Below the pieces are notes generated by a model that did no database searches, was not told the DNA's origin, and worked only from the letters and a program-made list of their open reading frames with translations. Of a stretch of DNA of 64,000 bases, positions 33,326 through 41,557 are shown piece after piece; within the stretch, counting starts at the first letter, position 1; each line of letters starts with the position of its first letter. This DNA comes from Spirochaetota bacterium (GTDB lineage Bacteria; Spirochaetota; Brachyspiria; Brachyspirales; JACRPF01), in NCBI GenBank assembly GCA_038043445.1, contig JBBTBY010000047.1, positions 28,889 to 92,888 of the forward strand, read 5' to 3'. A program made the translations under genes and the position numbers.

Positions 33326-34195
33326 ATGGAAATAAAAAAAATTCCCTACGAAGGGATAGACAACTGCTACGAATGCATCGCCGACGGGAAGCGTCTCGTC
33401 ATAACTGCCGCGTTCGGTCCGCGCATACTCCATGCGAGCGTCGGGAAAAGCGGGAACCTGCTCTACATCGATACGAAGCGCGAACTGGGACTCGGCGACT
33501 GGAAGATATACGGCGGGCACCGGCTCTGGACGAGCCCGGAGGCGAACGATTCCTACAGCCCGGATAATTTCCCCTGCACGGTACGCGTCGAGAACGGCGA
33601 ATGCGCAGTGACGTTCCTTGATGAAAAGACCGACCTTGAAAAAAGCATCATCATCGGCTATGAAGAAGGCCGCTTCCGCATAACACATCGCTTCATCAAC
33701 CGCGGTATTTTTCTCTATCCGGCGGCGCTCTGGGCGCTTACCTGCGTGAAGCCCGCCGGCACCGTGTTCATCCCCTGGGGCTCGCGCTCGAAGGAATGGG
33801 AGACAAAAAAGATCATCTACTGGAAAAAATGGGGCGGTGTTCACTCATCGACGCTTAGAAGTCCGCAATATGTCGAAGGCGATGACCTCTTCCTCGTGAA
33901 GCCTACCGGCGAAGAGGGAAAGATCGGCACCGCGGGGCATGAAGGCTTCATCGGCATATCGACGCCTCAGGCTACGTTCATGAAGTCATTCACACGCCAG
34001 CACGGTGCGGTGTATCCGGACGATAATTGCGCCATCGAATGCTATACCTGCGATAAATTCATCGAGCTTGAAACACTTTCGCCGGAGTATATGCTCGAGC
34101 CCAACGTCACGTATGAGCACACGGAAGAATGGCTGCTTATCGACAGTGCGGTCGATCCGAACGACGGCGCGGCGGTACGGCGACTTCTCTCATAG
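33326..34195 (+). CDS. DUF4380 protein, aldose-epimerase-like fold
   Basis: 289 residues with a GGGAGAG site before the ATG. All-beta sequence with 'GPRILHASVGKSGNLLYID', 'YGGHRLWTSPEAND' and 'FINRGIFLYPAALWALTCVK', the signature pattern of DUF4380, which is related in fold to galactose mutarotases. The conserved 'GGHRLWTSPE' near residue 70 corresponds to the sugar-site arginine region. Cytosolic (no signal peptide). Role probably in sugar conformer handling; substrate unknown. It follows argB by 36 bp and ends 3 bp from the tRNA-Ser gene on the opposite strand. Confidence 0.75.
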   Translation: MEIKKIPYEGIDNCYECIADGKRLVITAAFGPRILHASVGKSGNLLYIDTKRELGLGDWKIYGGHRLWTSPEANDSYSPDNFPCTVRVENGECAVTFLDEKTDLEKSIIIGYEEGRFRITHRFINRGIFLYPAALWALTCVKPAGTVFIPWGSRSKEWETKKIIYWKKWGGVHSSTLRSPQYVEGDDLFLVKPTGEEGKIGTAGHEGFIGISTPQATFMKSFTRQHGAVYPDDNCAIECYTCDKFIELETLSPEYMLEPNVTYEHTEEWLLIDSAVDPNDGAAVRRLLS

Positions 34196-34198
34196 CAT

Positions 34199-34281
34199 CG
34201 GAGAGTGAGGGACTCGAACCCCCAAGCGATTGCTCGCGGCGGTTTTCAAGACCGCTACCTTACCAATTAGGCTAACTCTCC
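34199..34281 (-). tRNA. tRNA-Ser (anticodon UGA)
   Basis: Read on the minus strand: acceptor arms GGAGAGT and ACTCTCC pair over 7 bp; the anticodon stem GCGGT/ACCGC encloses loop CTTGAAA with anticodon TGA; a long variable arm (CGCGAGCAATCGC region) and T-loop TTCGAGT follow. The discriminator is G, the usual serine determinant. CCA is not encoded. A near-perfect promoter lies at 34294-34322. Confidence 0.95.
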
Positions 34282-34293
34282 CGGGCAGGCGGG

Positions 34294-34322
34294 ATTATAT
34301 CATCCGCCGGATACGATTGCAA
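34294..34322 (-). promoter_or_regulatory. Sigma-70-type promoter of tRNA-Ser
   Basis: On the minus strand: -35 TTGCAA (34317-34322), 17-bp spacer, perfect -10 TATAAT (34294-34299), about 13 bp before the tRNA 5' end. Confidence 0.75.
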
Positions 34323-34335
34323 TTCCGCCGGGCTG

Positions 34336-35217
34336 TCAGCGATTGCGCCGGTCGTCGGACGGGAAAAGGAGCAGATTGGGATTATCCTTGATGCGTTCGG
34401 TGAACTCACGAAGGTTCTTCGACGATATCTTCAGGTCCTCGTATATCTTGTCGTCCTTAAGGAGCCGCCCGATGCCGGTCTTGCCGTCATCGAGCTGCTT
34501 GGCAATGCGATTGATCGATATGACCATGGACGTCGCATTGCTGAGCGCAATATCCATATTCCGTATGGCCCCGGTGCTCCGCGCTATCGCCTCATTGATG
34601 GAGTCCTTGTTCGAGACGACCACGTCCCCCATGATGCGGATGTCCGCGCTGAAGAGCGATAATTCCTTGGACATCACGATGACGCTCTTTTTGCTCTCGT
34701 GGATTATCTCGCTTAAGTCGACGAACATCGAGAGTGTGCCTTTGAGAAAGCCCACGAATTCCTCTTTGGAGAATTCCTTGGTGATATCGCTTAACGAGCT
34801 GATGGCGCCTTCGAGCGAGAGGGGATCGTTCCCGCGGACGACGTCGCCATGCTTGAGCTTATCCCCCGGTACGCCGACGGGCGGGATGACGAGGATATAT
34901 TTTTCACCGAGCCCCATGCCGACGGTGTAGATGGCGAACTTGCAGTTCTGGTACAGCGGTATCTTCGTGTCCTCGATGATAGTGGTGACGCGCACCATAT
35001 CGTTCGTAGTTATCTCCACCTTGTCCACGTAGCCGATGGCGAACCCGCCGCGATACTGCACTTTCGCGCCGGCGCGCAGATCGCCGAGGAAACTGAAATC
35101 GATCGCTACCGTGTAGCCGCGCTTGAAGAGCCTCACCTGCCCGACGATGATGATGCCTGCGATGAGAATGACCGCGGCGGCAATAACGAAAATACCGACC
35201 TTTACTTCGTTCTTCAT
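34336..35217 (-). CDS. MCE/MlaD-family protein
   Basis: 293 residues. One N-terminal transmembrane helix (about 7-28), then the MlaD/MCE beta-barrel domain (about 38-130: 'GYTVAIDFSFLGDLRAGAKV', 'QYRGGFAIGYVDKVEI', 'GEKYILVIPP'), then a long helical C-terminus (140-280) likely forming a coiled tunnel. MCE proteins hexamerise and carry phospholipids between inner and outer membranes with an ABC transporter (MlaE/MlaF). Those partners are not adjacent here. Own promoter at 35259-35287. Confidence 0.9.
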   Translation of the reverse strand: MKNEVKVGIFVIAAAVILIAGIIIVGQVRLFKRGYTVAIDFSFLGDLRAGAKVQYRGGFAIGYVDKVEITTNDMVRVTTIIEDTKIPLYQNCKFAIYTVGMGLGEKYILVIPPVGVPGDKLKHGDVVRGNDPLSLEGAISSLSDITKEFSKEEFVGFLKGTLSMFVDLSEIIHESKKSVIVMSKELSLFSADIRIMGDVVVSNKDSINEAIARSTGAIRNMDIALSNATSMVISINRIAKQLDDGKTGIGRLLKDDKIYEDLKISSKNLREFTERIKDNPNLLLFPSDDRRNR

Positions 35218-35258
35218 AGCGGTACCCGTTCCCCCGGAAAGGTTAACATAACAGGACG

Positions 35259-35287
35259 ATGGTACCAGAGCCGGCGTGTTTTGTCAA
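35259..35287 (-). promoter_or_regulatory. Sigma-70-type promoter of the MCE gene
   Basis: On the minus strand: perfect -35 TTGACA (35282-35287), 17-bp spacer, -10 TACCAT (35259-35264), 42 bp before the ATG. Confidence 0.6.
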
Positions 35288-35292
35288 GGTCG

Positions 35293-36093
35293 CTACGCCG
35301 GTGCGCCATATCTGTTCGCGTTTCCCTTGCCCGCTGACGGGCGGCGGCAGGCCATCGGCGATACGCCGCACTTGCGTTTGAACAGCCGTGAGAAATAGTA
35401 CGCATCGCGAAAGCCGAGCTGCTTTGCGATCTCTCGCACGGAAAGATCGGTCACCGTCAGGAGGCGCTCGGCATCGCGCATCTGTATGTCAATGCGGTAC
35501 TGCACGGGGGATACGCCGAACGCGCGCTTGAAGCTGCGGATGAGATAATGCTGCGACATGCCGATGGATGCGAATGCGCGCCGCGCGGAGAAATCGCCGT
35601 CATGGATGCTGTCGACTATCGCGTATTCCATCGCCTGCACATGCGGCGGACGTTTCGGCACGGAAACGCGTTCACCGAGGACGGCAAGGAGCACATCGAG
35701 CGCCGTGTCGCAGACCATGCGCCAGCGGCCGCCCCTCCTGAGATATTCACGGCAGATGATGCCGAGGAGCGAACGATACGTGCCGTGCGCGTCATCGGAC
35801 ACCGTACTGACGCAATCATGGGTGAAACGGTGAAAGCGCATCCAGTAGCTCGCATACGCGCCGCGCGACAACTCATCGTGCTCAGTATGGGGGGGATATG
35901 CGATAAGCGTTCCGGGAGAGAAAGGGATGCTCTCACGCGCCGTTCTCGACACTCCCCTCCCCGACAGATAATACACTATCTCCCAGGTGTCATGCGTATG
36001 CTTCTGGTTGATACGCCGCGGGAAGCGCGCCGTACCTATCTGGATGAGATTGTGCATGCTGCGAGTATATCCGCCGAGGTCCATTTTGTCCAT
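35293..36093 (-). CDS. AraC-family transcriptional regulator
   Basis: 266 residues from the ATG at 36093. The frame is open to 36255, but that extension lies over palindromic repeat 36154-36220 and is not credible; the ATGs at 36084 and 36057 are alternatives, none with a good ribosome site. Cupin-type sensor N-terminus ('HTHDTWEIVYYLSGRGV', 'AYPPHTEHDELSRG') and C-terminal double HTH ('FASIGMSQHYLIRSFKRAFG', 'IAKQLGFRDAYYFSRLFKRK'). It is divergent from the sulfatase at 36352, its probable target. Confidence 0.88.
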   Translation of the reverse strand: MDKMDLGGYTRSMHNLIQIGTARFPRRINQKHTHDTWEIVYYLSGRGVSRTARESIPFSPGTLIAYPPHTEHDELSRGAYASYWMRFHRFTHDCVSTVSDDAHGTYRSLLGIICREYLRRGGRWRMVCDTALDVLLAVLGERVSVPKRPPHVQAMEYAIVDSIHDGDFSARRAFASIGMSQHYLIRSFKRAFGVSPVQYRIDIQMRDAERLLTVTDLSVREIAKQLGFRDAYYFSRLFKRKCGVSPMACRRPSAGKGNANRYGAPA

Positions 36094-36153
36094 CACGGTC
36101 GAACGCGGCGAGTGACTTTCAATTGCAGGCACTCTATGCCGCCATATGAAAAA

Positions 36154-36220
36154 GCACGGGGTTTTACCCCGCGTTTGTTTTATCACACATGCTGTACACG
36201 GGGTCAAGACCCCATGCGCC
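36154..36220. repeat. Palindromic repeat family B, copy 2
   Basis: Two hairpin motifs: GCACGGGG-TTTTA-CCCCGCGTTTG (from 36154) and CACGGGG-TCAAGA-CCCCATG (36197-36216), separated by about 20 bp. Same layout as 17245-17314 and 40273-40341. It lies in the divergent gap between the AraC and sulfatase genes (36094-36351), where nothing else was recognised. Confidence 0.8.
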
Positions 36221-36351
36221 ATACCTGCAAAGAAAAGCCGCTCGCCTGAACGCATACGTTCCCCCTGCGGTCAATCCGCTCCATGCCGGTCAATCGGTGC
36301 ACTGTACATTTCGCCGGTATCGTATTATCTTAATCGTCGAGGTGCCCGCCC

Positions 36352-37857
36352 ATGAACATCATCGTCATTCTCTGCGACACGCTTCGGCGCGATCATTGCG
36401 GGCCGTACCATCACGGCAGACCGCTCAACGAAGTGTACAGCCCCGAGGCGCCCGCATGGACGGTGCCGACGCCTCATATGGATGCGCTCGCAGCACGCGG
36501 CGTTACCTTCGATAATTGTTTCTGCGGGAGCACGCCATGCATGCCGGCGCGTCGCGACATCTATACCGGCAGATATGAATTCCTTGAGCGCGGCTGGGGG
36601 CCGCTCGAGGAGGATGACATCGATCTCCCGCGCCTTGTGTCCGGACCGCCCAATCAGTCGATGGAGGTCATGAAAAAGCACGGGCATACTGTCAGCGAAC
36701 TTATCACCGATCATTTCCATCTGTGGGAGCAGGGCGCCGGGAATTATCACATGGGGTATACGGGTTTTGAATTCATACGCGGGTGCGAGGCGGATAATTA
36801 CCGCACCGACCCCGTCGACTTTTTCATACCCGAAGCCGACCGCCTGTACAAAATAGAACGCCATTGGCGCAACCGCCATTTCACGCAGACGAATTCGGAT
36901 GAGACATTCACGGCGCGAACGTTCAAGGCAGCGGCGGGCTGGATAGAACACAATCATTCGCATAAGGATTTCTATCTGCACGTCGACTGTTTCAATCCGC
37001 ATGAGCCGCTCGACCCCCCGGAAGAATACGTGAAGCTGTTCGACCCGAACGGTTATTCGGTGCCGGGATGGCAGAGCGTGTGGCCGTACGATCTCTGGAA
37101 GGGAAAGCTCACGCCGGAGCAGTTCACGAGCGTACGCGCGCGCTATGCGGCGAAGGTCGTCGAAGTGGACCGTTGGCTCGGACACTTCATGAATGCCATG
37201 GACAGGCTCGACCTTTGGAAGAATACGATGGTCATGCTCACCACCGATCACGGGACGTTCAACGGCGATCACGGCCGGACGGGGAAATTGCAGACGCATG
37301 AGTTCGATGCCGTGGGTCATATACCGTTCATCTGTGCGCATCCAACCGCACGCGGACGGCAGAGCCAGCTCGTACAGCTCGTCGATATCTTCCCCACCGT
37401 GCTTGCCGCCGCCGGGAAAAATATCCCGAAGCACATACACGGTGTGAACCTCATGCCGCTCTTCGATGACGCGGCAGCGAAGACACGTCCGTATGCCGTG
37501 ATGGGGCAGTTCGGTAAAAGCGTGTCGATCACCGACGGGCAATGGATACTGCATCAAAGCCCTGTCGCGGGGAACAAGCCGCTCAACTGGTACGGGTATT
37601 CGCTCGCGAAATTCCTTCATTGCGATCTCGGTGAATTCAAGGACGGCAAACGCCCCGTATTGAACGAACGGTCATGGGATACGCCGACATGGCTTTCCGA
37701 CAAAACCACCGATATGAGCGAAACCGTGGATCTCGCTGAAAAAGAGCCGCAACGTCTGGCGGCCATGCAAAGAGCGCTTGCGGACTTCATACGATCGCTC
37801 GATCTGAGAGGCGATGCGGCACGGGAGCAATGTGAACGCCTCGGGATAACACGCTGA
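36352..37857 (+). CDS. Type I sulfatase
   Basis: 501 residues. 'NIIVILCDTLRRDHCG' at the N-terminus supplies calcium-binding Asp residues of the alkaline-phosphatase-like fold. The sulfatase signature is 'STPCMPARRDIYTGRYE': Cys63, oxidised to formylglycine by a maturase, with Arg67 (C-x-P-x-R form). 'MVMLTTDHGTFNGDHGR' carries further metal and substrate ligands. No signal peptide is evident, so it may act in the cytosol or be exported in another way. Divergent from an AraC regulator. Substrate is probably a sulfated glycan or sugar; no formylglycine-generating enzyme is in the window. Confidence 0.9.
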   Translation: MNIIVILCDTLRRDHCGPYHHGRPLNEVYSPEAPAWTVPTPHMDALAARGVTFDNCFCGSTPCMPARRDIYTGRYEFLERGWGPLEEDDIDLPRLVSGPPNQSMEVMKKHGHTVSELITDHFHLWEQGAGNYHMGYTGFEFIRGCEADNYRTDPVDFFIPEADRLYKIERHWRNRHFTQTNSDETFTARTFKAAAGWIEHNHSHKDFYLHVDCFNPHEPLDPPEEYVKLFDPNGYSVPGWQSVWPYDLWKGKLTPEQFTSVRARYAAKVVEVDRWLGHFMNAMDRLDLWKNTMVMLTTDHGTFNGDHGRTGKLQTHEFDAVGHIPFICAHPTARGRQSQLVQLVDIFPTVLAAAGKNIPKHIHGVNLMPLFDDAAAKTRPYAVMGQFGKSVSITDGQWILHQSPVAGNKPLNWYGYSLAKFLHCDLGEFKDGKRPVLNERSWDTPTWLSDKTTDMSETVDLAEKEPQRLAAMQRALADFIRSLDLRGDAAREQCERLGITR

Positions 37858-37897
37858 CTCTCGGAACTATTCCGCTCTTCGGCAGGAAAACTTGCGA

Positions 37898-37926
37898 TTG
37901 AAAAAAACAGAGTGATATGGTATAGT
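37898..37926 (+). promoter_or_regulatory. Sigma-70-type promoter of tRNA-Val (and perhaps floA)
   Basis: -35 TTGAAA (37898-37903), 17-bp spacer, -10 TATAGT (37921-37926), 21 bp before the tRNA. No terminator separates the tRNA from floA, 29 bp later, so the same transcript may carry both. Confidence 0.7.
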
Positions 37927-37947
37927 CAACGGGCTGTTTCACTGTCC

Positions 37948-38019
37948 GGGCGATTAGCTCAATGGGAGAGCGCTTGCTTCACACGCAAGAGGCCATAGGT
38001 TCAATCCCTGTATCGCCCA
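37948..38019 (+). tRNA. tRNA-Val (anticodon CAC)
   Basis: Acceptor arms GGGCGAT and ATCGCCC pair over 7 bp; the D-arm contains AGCTCAATGGGAGAGC; the anticodon stem CTTGC/GCAAG encloses loop TTCACAC with anticodon CAC; T-loop TTCAATC. Discriminator A. CCA is not encoded. Confidence 0.95.
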
Positions 38020-38048
38020 AGTAAGACCAATTCCTCAAGGAGAGTTCC

Positions 38049-39053
38049 ATGGAACAGATCATCGCATTGATAACCGGCATCGGCATCGTTCCGCTCGTGA
38101 TACTGCTCATCCTGTTCTTCATCGCCATCGCGATATTCCTTTCGTTCTTTCCCATCGGGCTGTGGATAAACGCGATATTCAGCGGCGTGCATATCCCCAT
38201 CATGCAGCTCTTCACGATGCGGTTGAGAAAGATACCCCCCTCGCTCATCGTTGAGAACAAGATCAAACTTTCGAAGGCCGGTATTGACATCATGACCGAT
38301 AAGCTCGAGGCGCATTATCTCGCGGGCGGGAATGTGACCGCTGTCGCCAACGGCATGATCGCAGCGGACAAGGCCGGTCTCGGGCTCACGTTCGACAAAG
38401 CGGCGGCCATCGACCTCGCCGGGCGCGATCTCGTCGACGCGATAAAGACATCGGTCACGCCCAAGGTCATCGCTACCCCGTCCATCGCCGGTGTGGCCAA
38501 GAACGGCATTCAGGTGAAAGCGACCGCGCGCGTTACCGTGCGCACGCATATCAACCGCCTCGTCGGCGGCGCTGGCGAACAGACCATCATCGCGCGTGTG
38601 GGCGAGGGCATCGTTGCCACCATCGGCGGATCGGAAACGCATAAGGAAGTCCTTGAGATGCCCGACCGCATATCCCGCACCGTGCTTGCGAAGGGGCTCG
38701 ATTCCGGCACCGCTTTCGAGATACTTTCCATCGATATCGCGGATGTGGATGTCGGCGCGAACATCGGCGCCATGCTCCAGACCGATCAGGCGGAAGCGGA
38801 CAAGAAGATAGCGCAGGCGAAAGCTGAAGAACGCCGTGTGATGGCGGTAGCGCTCGAGCAGGAAATGAAGGCGCGCGTGGAAGAGATGCATGCGAAGGTC
38901 GTGGAGGCCGAATCGCAGGTGCCGCTCGCCATGGCGGAAGCGTTCCGCAAGGGTACGCTCGGCGTCATGGATTATTTCCAGATGAAGAACGTCGTCGCCG
39001 ATACTGAGATGAGAAGCTCTATCGCGAAGGGCACTGACCCCGAGAAAAAATAG
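38049..39053 (+). CDS. floA: Flotillin-like protein FloA
   Basis: 334 residues, start with CAAGGAGAG. Two hydrophobic segments at 4-50 form the membrane hairpin; '[20 protein letters not shown]' and '[20 protein letters not shown]' match the UPF0365/YqfA family; the SPFH-like core runs through '[20 protein letters not shown]' and an Ala/Glu-rich coiled-coil (about 230-290, '[20 protein letters not shown]') ends the protein. FloA organises ordered membrane microdomains. It is usually paired with an NfeD-like protein, which is not seen here. Confidence 0.95.
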   Translation: MEQIIALITGIGIVPLVILLILFFIAIAIFLSFFPIGLWINAIFSGVHIPIMQLFTMRLRKIPPSLIVENKIKLSKAGIDIMTDKLEAHYLAGGNVTAVANGMIAADKAGLGLTFDKAAAIDLAGRDLVDAIKTSVTPKVIATPSIAGVAKNGIQVKATARVTVRTHINRLVGGAGEQTIIARVGEGIVATIGGSETHKEVLEMPDRISRTVLAKGLDSGTAFEILSIDIADVDVGANIGAMLQTDQAEADKKIAQAKAEERRVMAVALEQEMKARVEEMHAKVVEAESQVPLAMAEAFRKGTLGVMDYFQMKNVVADTEMRSSIAKGTDPEKK

Positions 39054-39055
39054 CG

Positions 39056-39865
39056 CTACGCACGTTCCGCGGACAGACGGCTGAGCAGGAATGTCCTGCC
39101 CTCGGCCCACATTTTTTTCGTAACCTCGTGTTTTACGTTCTCATGAACGCTCAGGCGGAGCTTGGCTTTGTCAGTATAGAGCGGGCGCACCCGCGCATGA
39201 AAATTCTCATTACAGGGAAGCTGCACGACATCGTCGGCACCGCCGTTGATCATCGCGAGCGGCCTGTCGACGAAGGCCGATACATGCTCGATGGGATCAT
39301 AGCGCTTCACGAGCGGTTGAAGCCGTTTTTCATAATAGCGGTCGAATGCTTTTACATCATGCCCGTACTGCGCCGTCCGTAACCGCATGAGCGTATGATA
39401 ATCGCCGCTGCCGATGAACGGGACCGCACAGTCAATGCGCGTATCCATGGCGGCAGCCATGAGCGTTACATGGCCGCCGAGGGAGAACCCGGTAACGCCG
39501 ATGCCCGACGGGGCAATACCGATCCGCGCCGGGAGCATGCCGATGAGAAGCGAGATGTCCGACGCCGTCCCGACTATTATCTCATACATGATGTTCGTCA
39601 TCGCGAGGAAATCGCGTGTGCTCCGACCGTGCCAGCGGAGCAGCGCCCGGCGGTCGACAAGACGGCGCCCGTGATTGCGCTGTTCTATCGTCACCGCCGT
39701 GCATCCGTGAGCGGCAAGATCGCGCGCTCTATCGATATTGCTTTCGATGTTCCCGCCCGCACCGTGCACGACGAACACAAGCGGCGCGCGAGCGCGTGCA
39801 AGCGACCCGAAGATACAGCATTCGATGCCGGCGATGCCGATGGTGATGTGACCCGTCCGGTCCAT
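39056..39865 (-). CDS. Alpha/beta hydrolase, acyl-peptidase / dienelactone hydrolase-like
   Basis: 269 residues. 'LVFVVHGAGGN' forms the oxyanion hole, 'GVTGFSLGGHVTLMAA' the nucleophile elbow (Ser), and Asp and His lie near 'INGGADDVVQLP' and 'ENVKHEVTKKM'. No signal peptide. The start overlaps closely with the upstream small membrane gene (1-base gap), so the two are co-transcribed. Substrate unknown. Confidence 0.82.
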   Translation of the reverse strand: MDRTGHITIGIAGIECCIFGSLARARAPLVFVVHGAGGNIESNIDRARDLAAHGCTAVTIEQRNHGRRLVDRRALLRWHGRSTRDFLAMTNIMYEIIVGTASDISLLIGMLPARIGIAPSGIGVTGFSLGGHVTLMAAAMDTRIDCAVPFIGSGDYHTLMRLRTAQYGHDVKAFDRYYEKRLQPLVKRYDPIEHVSAFVDRPLAMINGGADDVVQLPCNENFHARVRPLYTDKAKLRLSVHENVKHEVTKKMWAEGRTFLLSRLSAERA

Positions 39866-39866
39866 A

Positions 39867-40154
39867 TCAGCCCCGCGGGAATAGTTTCCGCAGCGGCGAG
39901 TTCTCCATCTTATAGAGCACGATGGCGAGATCGGTAAGCACGAGCAGCCCGTTGATGATGTAAAGGATTATCACGAAATCGCGGGCGTAGAGCACCTTAT
40001 GTACGATGCCCGCGCAATAGCCGAGGAATATGATGATGAGGAACAATATGCTTTTCCCGGCAACTGATGACGAGCGTATCGTTTTTATTATCGATATCGG
40101 CCAGCTTATGCCGAACGCGGTTATCATTATCGCTTCAAATATGCTTATGGTCAT
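39867..40154 (-). CDS. Small membrane protein with three helices, PQ-loop-like
   Basis: 95 residues, three hydrophobic helices (about 4-22, 35-52, 58-80). 'FGISWPISIIKTIRSSSVAG' and 'KSILFLIIIFLGYCAGI' recall the Pro/Gln-loop region of SWEET/SemiSWEET and PQ-loop transporters, which have three-helix units of this length. Transport of a small sugar is possible but not shown. Co-transcribed with the downstream hydrolase. Own promoter at 40183-40210. Confidence 0.6.
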   Translation of the reverse strand: MTISIFEAIMITAFGISWPISIIKTIRSSSVAGKSILFLIIIFLGYCAGIVHKVLYARDFVIILYIINGLLVLTDLAIVLYKMENSPLRKLFPRG

Positions 40155-40182
40155 GACTGCATTCCTTGCTTAGAGTGATGGC

Positions 40183-40210
40183 AGTATACAATATCGAACG
40201 TTCAGCGCAA
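40183..40210 (-). promoter_or_regulatory. Sigma-70-type promoter of the small membrane protein gene
   Basis: On the minus strand: -35 TTGCGC (40205-40210), 16-bp spacer, -10 TATACT (40183-40188), 29 bp before the ATG. Confidence 0.55.
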
Positions 40211-40272
40211 GTCGATGGGAACGCCAGTGCGCGACTTTCATTTGCGGGTGCACTATCCCGCCAGTTAATAGT

Positions 40273-40341
40273 GCACGGGGTTTTAACCCCGTGTTTGATT
40301 TATCAATAGATGACCACGGGGTCAAGACCCCCGTGCTCTTT
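40273..40341. repeat. Palindromic repeat family B, copy 3
   Basis: The clearest copy: GCACGGGG-TTTTAA-CCCCGTG (40273-40293), then after about 20 bp CACGGGG-TCAAGA-CCCCCGTGCTCTTT (40315-40341). It sits in the gap between the small membrane protein gene and tatD-like, where no other feature is seen. Confidence 0.85.
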
Positions 40342-40415
40342 CCCGACAAAGGAAAGCCACTCACGGAACGCCAACGTCATCAACGTTCATCCGTTGTCCA
40401 TCATTCTGCCGCTGA

Positions 40416-41192
40416 TCATGCGATCAATGCAAGCGTGTTCCTGTACGCGATATCCATGACATCTTCCGTCGTTGTTCCGCGAATAACGGCTATGCATGCA
40501 GCGGTGTGCACCGCGAATGAAGGTTCATTGGACGTCCCGCGCATCGGCACCGGGGCGAGAAATGGGCAATCGGTCTCAATAGTGAATCGATCGGCGGGGA
40601 CGAAGGCCGACGCTTCGCGGATGGCATCAGCGTTCTTGTAGGTGATGTTTCCCGCGAAGGATATCAGATATCCGAGATCGAGCGCTTTGCGGGCGAACTC
40701 TCTTCCGCCTGAAAAACAGTGGAACACGCCGCGCGTTACGCCCGATGCACGAACGATATCGATGGTATCGTCCGCGGCGTCGCGCGAGTGTATGAGCACC
40801 GGGAGCGAAACGGACTTCGCGAGGGTAAGCATTCGGGAGAACACCGCACGCTGTCGGTCCGCAGGGGAATTGTTGCGGTAGTAGTCGAGCCCTGTCTCGC
40901 CGACGGCACAGATGCGCTTTTCCGCCGTATTGAGCGACATTATCTTCTTTTCGAATGCGGCGACATCGTCCTCGGTGAAATCCTTCGCGTCGTGGGGATG
41001 CAGCCCCGCCGCGATGCGGACATCCGGGAAGTCCGCGAGAAGTCCGATACGCGCATCGAGATCGTCCGGGCGCACACCGGCATCGATAATGAGGCGCTCG
41101 TCCGAAACGGGTATGCGCCCAAGGGCGGCGGCAATAGCGGTACGATCAGTATCTGAGTAGGTGAGATGCGCATGACTGTCGATGAATTTCAT
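40416..41192 (-). CDS. TatD-family metal-dependent hydrolase
   Basis: 258 residues. 'IDSHAHLTY' at residues 4-12 is the metal-binding HxH motif; 'IAAGLHPHDA', 'AVGETGLDYYRN', 'VLIHSRDA', 'GVFHCFSGG' and 'IETDCPFLAP' follow in the order of the amidohydrolase TIM barrel. TatD proteins are deoxyribonucleases/exonucleases or D-aminoacyl-tRNA deacylases depending on the member. Twelve bases after the HIT gene; last gene of a likely operon from 42592. Confidence 0.95.
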   Translation of the reverse strand: MKFIDSHAHLTYSDTDRTAIAAALGRIPVSDERLIIDAGVRPDDLDARIGLLADFPDVRIAAGLHPHDAKDFTEDDVAAFEKKIMSLNTAEKRICAVGETGLDYYRNNSPADRQRAVFSRMLTLAKSVSLPVLIHSRDAADDTIDIVRASGVTRGVFHCFSGGREFARKALDLGYLISFAGNITYKNADAIREASAFVPADRFTIETDCPFLAPVPMRGTSNEPSFAVHTAACIAVIRGTTTEDVMDIAYRNTLALIA

Positions 41193-41204
41193 CAGAAAAT
41201 GACA

Positions 41205-41546
41205 TTACTCGAAACCGAGCATTCTGCCCGCGATGATGTGGAAATGCACATGCATGACCGTCTGTCCCGCTTCGGCACCGCAATTGGTGATGACGCGGAA
41301 GCCTTTTTTATCGAGGGACATATCGCGTGCTATCGTCTGTATCATCGAGAGACATTCGCCCATGAGCGCACTGTCAAGGCCGAGTATATCCGGTACATGC
41401 CGCTTCGGAAGAACGAGGATGTGCACTGGGGCCTTGGGCGCGATGTCATGGAACGCTATTGCATGATCGTTCTCGGCGACCTTCCTGGAAGGGATAGCGC
41501 CGCTCGCTATCCTGCAGAATATGCAGTCCTCGTCATGGGGCTTCAT
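41205..41546 (-). CDS. HIT-family nucleotide hydrolase (HINT type)
   Basis: 113 residues. 'CIFCRIASGAIP' carries the zinc-binding cysteines of HINT proteins, and the histidine triad 'HVHFHIIAG' with the catalytic central His lies near residue 100. It hydrolyses nucleoside phosphoramidates such as AMP-lysine. Sits between a CsgG-like/barrel protein (11 bp upstream) and TatD (12 bp downstream). Confidence 0.95.
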   Translation of the reverse strand: MKPHDEDCIFCRIASGAIPSRKVAENDHAIAFHDIAPKAPVHILVLPKRHVPDILGLDSALMGECLSMIQTIARDMSLDKKGFRVITNCGAEAGQTVMHVHFHIIAGRMLGFE

Positions 41547-41557
41547 CCGTACGCCGC

